Shown piece by piece: positions 6,412 to 7,734 of a stretch of DNA of 7,734 nt. The stretch comes from Phycisphaerales bacterium (GTDB lineage Bacteria; Planctomycetota; Phycisphaerae; Sedimentisphaerales; Anaerobacaceae), in assembly GCA_003533825.1 (NCBI GenBank), contig DQCG01000379.1:1-7734 (forward strand). The letters are read 5' to 3'. The first letter of the stretch is position 1. Every line of letters begins with the position of its first letter. The notes beneath the pieces were generated by a model. That model made no database searches, was not told the origin of the DNA, and saw only the letters and a list, made by a program, of their open reading frames with translations. Both the position numbers and the translations under genes were made by a program.

Positions 6412-6900
6412 TTAAAACACTGCGTATTTTTGAAAAGTATTTTTGAACAGGTTGTCTTTATAGAATATCTGCTCCAAACTGGATTGAATTCTATCACCCA
6501 TTGCTTTACATTGCCCTTTCACCTCTTCGCGGCTCTTGCTATCTCCTCTCTTGCATTTGAGCACATCTCGTTTATGTCCTGAAAGGATACCTATGAATTG
6601 GTCGTAGTCTTGCAGCAAAACTCTCATTGCGCTTTGTGATTTATTGTTCATCGACTCAAAATGCTTAGCTATCTGGGCCAATGGAGGTGCTGCAAGCGAT
6701 TTCGTGAGATAGTCTATGAGCTGATCGTTAGTTCTTTCTTCCCGACCGGTCAAAAGAACCGTTGCTAATGGACCGGCAAATAGAATCTTCCGTGTTATTC
6801 TTAGTTTTGCGAGCCGTAAATTTGAGTCATCATTGCGCCACCGCTTAGTCCCAAAATCAACCGCCATAGTTCTCCAGTACCTGACCAAATCGTTCAACAA
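6412..6900 (-). CDS. C-terminal part of the nucleotidyltransferase gene, downstream of an in-frame TAG
   Basis: This 162-codon open stretch is in exactly the same frame as the nucleotidyltransferase upstream. After the TAG at 6913-6915 come codons for VPRY, then LLNDLVRYWRTMAVDF. This looks like the conserved helical part of multi-domain GSxxRE nucleotidyltransferases, as does the SRK-like segment (LRITRKILFAGPLATVL). The end, QKYAVF before TAA, also reads as a natural C-terminus. The coordinates given use TTG at 6898-6900 as the first possible start. GAGGT lies 5 bases before the next TTG (6895-6897), and an ATG exists at 6865-6867, so independent initiation is possible but would cut into the conserved motif. 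I consider it the second half of one 345-codon gene rather than a separate gene. Whether it is a pseudogene, a split gene or a readthrough product is open. Confidence 0.65.
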   Translation of the reverse strand: MLNDLVRYWRTMAVDFGTKRWRNDDSNLRLAKLRITRKILFAGPLATVLLTGREERTNDQLIDYLTKSLAAPPLAQIAKHFESMNNKSQSAMRVLLQDYDQFIGILSGHKRDVLKCKRGDSKSREEVKGQCKAMGDRIQSSLEQIFYKDNLFKNTFQKYAVF

Positions 6901-6912
6901 GTACCTCGGAAC

Positions 6913-6915
6913 CTA
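6913..6915 (-). other. In-frame amber stop inside the nucleotidyltransferase gene
   Basis: The codon reads TAG on the minus strand, between codons for PA and VPRY. Reading continues in the same frame for 166 more codons with apparently conserved sequence, so a single-base nonsense change is the simplest explanation. I see no SECIS-like hairpin, which would in any case belong to UGA, and no pyrrolysine machinery in the window. A sequencing or assembly error in one base would give the same picture. Confidence 0.75.
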
Positions 6916-7449
6916 CGCCGGGTCGCTTTTATCGCGATTGGGTGGAAGATAGTCTGCACAGTATCTTTCCAAAATGTTATTAATGGCTGTCTTATGGGTC
7001 TCTCCCGAAGTAACTGGCTTTGACTCGCTTAAGAGAAGAATACGTCGCGTCATATTAGCATTTGTGTCGGATTCCAATCCTATATTTTCATAGAGGTTTG
7101 GTGCCACGACAATGCCGCCGAAAACATTTTGGCCTCCTCTTTCTCCCATTGGGAAATCGACCTCGATTTCTTGCATAGTCTCAATTAGCTTGCGAGTCGT
7201 CCGTGCCGAAGCCCCATTTTGCAAAACATAGTAGTCGCAGTCCGACTGAAAAGAGCATTCTTCCCTGGCGATAGATCCGCACAAGACTATGTCAGTCATT
7301 TTATAATCATTAGGAGGGTCCTTTGAAAACTTCTTCGTCAGTTTTTCCGTGTATCCACTTAACAATCGTTCTGAGGTTACCGACGCTTCCTCAAGCGCAG
7401 ACAACTCTACGCCTATCAATTTTGCTGCTTTGGCCAAATCCTTATGCAT
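6913..7449 (-). CDS. Nucleotidyltransferase, N-terminal catalytic part (interrupted gene)
   Basis: The 178-residue product has a polymerase-beta-like nucleotidyltransferase core. GS at residues 58-59 begins GSIAREECSFQSDCD, giving the GSx9SDxD motif with metal-binding D70 and D72. D98 in EIEVDFP is a likely third carboxylate. Before it is a helical region (residues 1-45). The family transfers nucleotides to proteins, RNA or small molecules; which one applies here cannot be told. ATG at 7447-7449 follows AAGGA by 5 bases. A promoter lies at 7543-7571. Translation ends at TAG 6913-6915, just before the segment that resembles the conserved helical region of longer relatives, so the active-site residues are present but the presumed substrate-binding C-terminal half is separated. 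This is the first gene of the block. Base composition is more AT-rich than the S9 gene, which fits accessory DNA. Confidence 0.75.
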   Translation of the reverse strand: MHKDLAKAAKLIGVELSALEEASVTSERLLSGYTEKLTKKFSKDPPNDYKMTDIVLCGSIAREECSFQSDCDYYVLQNGASARTTRKLIETMQEIEVDFPMGERGGQNVFGGIVVAPNLYENIGLESDTNANMTRRILLLSESKPVTSGETHKTAINNILERYCADYLPPNRDKSDPA

Positions 7450-7542
7450 GGCATTCCTTGACCCGTTTTGTATCTACACGGAAAACACTTCCCGGAATCT
7501 GCTAAAACAAATAACTTCAGGTTCGCATCAACCTATTCTCAC

Positions 7543-7571
7543 AATTTAGTTGAGTTAACCATCAAAGTCAA
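7543..7571 (-). promoter_or_regulatory. Probable sigma70-type promoter for the nucleotidyltransferase cassette
   Basis: On the minus strand TTGACT (plus 7566-7571, five of six consensus bases) is followed after 17 bases by TAAATT (7543-7548, four of six). The leader to the nucleotidyltransferase ATG would be about 85 bases. No strong operator palindrome is evident in it. Confidence 0.5.
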
Positions 7572-7734
7572 CCCCCATATTCTGCGTGTGGAACAAAAAT
7601 CATCAAAAAATTCATTACCGTCGAAAATCAAACTCCTAGTCGGGTATTCACTGACAGACGTACTGCTCGATGATCTGCACCAAACCATGTAGACAAATTG
7701 CCTTTCAGTCTTTATTTAGGGCTTGCTGAACAAG
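7572..7734. other. Upstream non-coding flank, possible insertion-sequence edge at the window end
   Basis: No convincing gene is seen. A minus-strand frame of about 49 codons starting near 7688 has no recognisable motif and no good ribosome site. At the very end the minus strand reads codons LFSKP followed by TAA (7716-7733). This resembles the C-terminus of transposases whose last codons overlap the terminal repeat. The same bases contain CTTG-N5-CAAG. Both readings need sequence beyond the window. Confidence 0.25.

Noticed and set aside
6264..6497. A 77-residue minus-strand frame between the nucleotidyltransferase and helical-protein genes.
   Set aside because: It overlaps both better-supported genes in another frame, and the helical protein has a perfect GGAGGT site that this frame lacks.
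6913..6915. Selenocysteine or pyrrolysine recoding at the internal stop.
   Set aside because: The codon is TAG, not TGA, so selenocysteine is excluded. Nothing in the window suggests pyrrolysine machinery, so recoding has no positive support.
1..7734. CRISPR arrays, tRNA, rRNA or riboswitch structures.
   Set aside because: I saw no regularly spaced repeats, no tRNA cloverleaf signatures and no recognisable riboswitch cores on either strand.

Overview
The window looks like a stretch of a planctomycete-type genome, most likely class Phycisphaerae or a relative. This is inferred from three things: an mcsA-mcsB pair whose McsA carries a GCPRDY variant of the last zinc knuckle, a divergent QueD-like protein, and a secreted DPP5-like S9 peptidase. 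I cannot assign a species. Every gene I can support lies on the minus strand, so transcription runs from high to low coordinates.

Layout from left to right. (1) Positions 3-1462 hold the protein-arginine phosphorylation pair: mcsB, cut by the left edge, and mcsA upstream of it. A good promoter lies at 1548-1576. (2) Positions 1653-2571 hold coaD, for coenzyme A synthesis, followed by a queD/PTPS-like gene whose usual catalytic cysteine and histidine are replaced. (3) Positions 2611-3005 hold a compact hicB-hicA toxin-antitoxin pair in antitoxin-first order, with TAATG stop/start overlap. (4) Positions 3180-5225 hold a large exported serine peptidase of family S9, with a beta-propeller and an alpha/beta-hydrolase domain. 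(5) Positions 5247-5625 hold no convincing gene, apart from a likely terminator at 5581-5624. (6) Positions 5626-7449 look like accessory DNA: a nucleotidyltransferase gene interrupted by one in-frame TAG, a small helical charged protein, and a nucleoside 2-deoxyribosyltransferase-like protein. The cassette has a promoter at 7543-7571 and a terminator at 5581-5624. (7) The last bases may be the edge of an insertion sequence beyond the window.

Regions 1 to 4 read as ordinary chromosome: proteostasis, cofactor metabolism, a toxin-antitoxin pair and extracellular peptide degradation. The most unusual part is region 6. Its three-gene layout resembles small defence or nucleotide-signalling cassettes, but no defence role is shown by the sequence. 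The same-frame amber codon in its lead gene is the clearest anomaly in the window.
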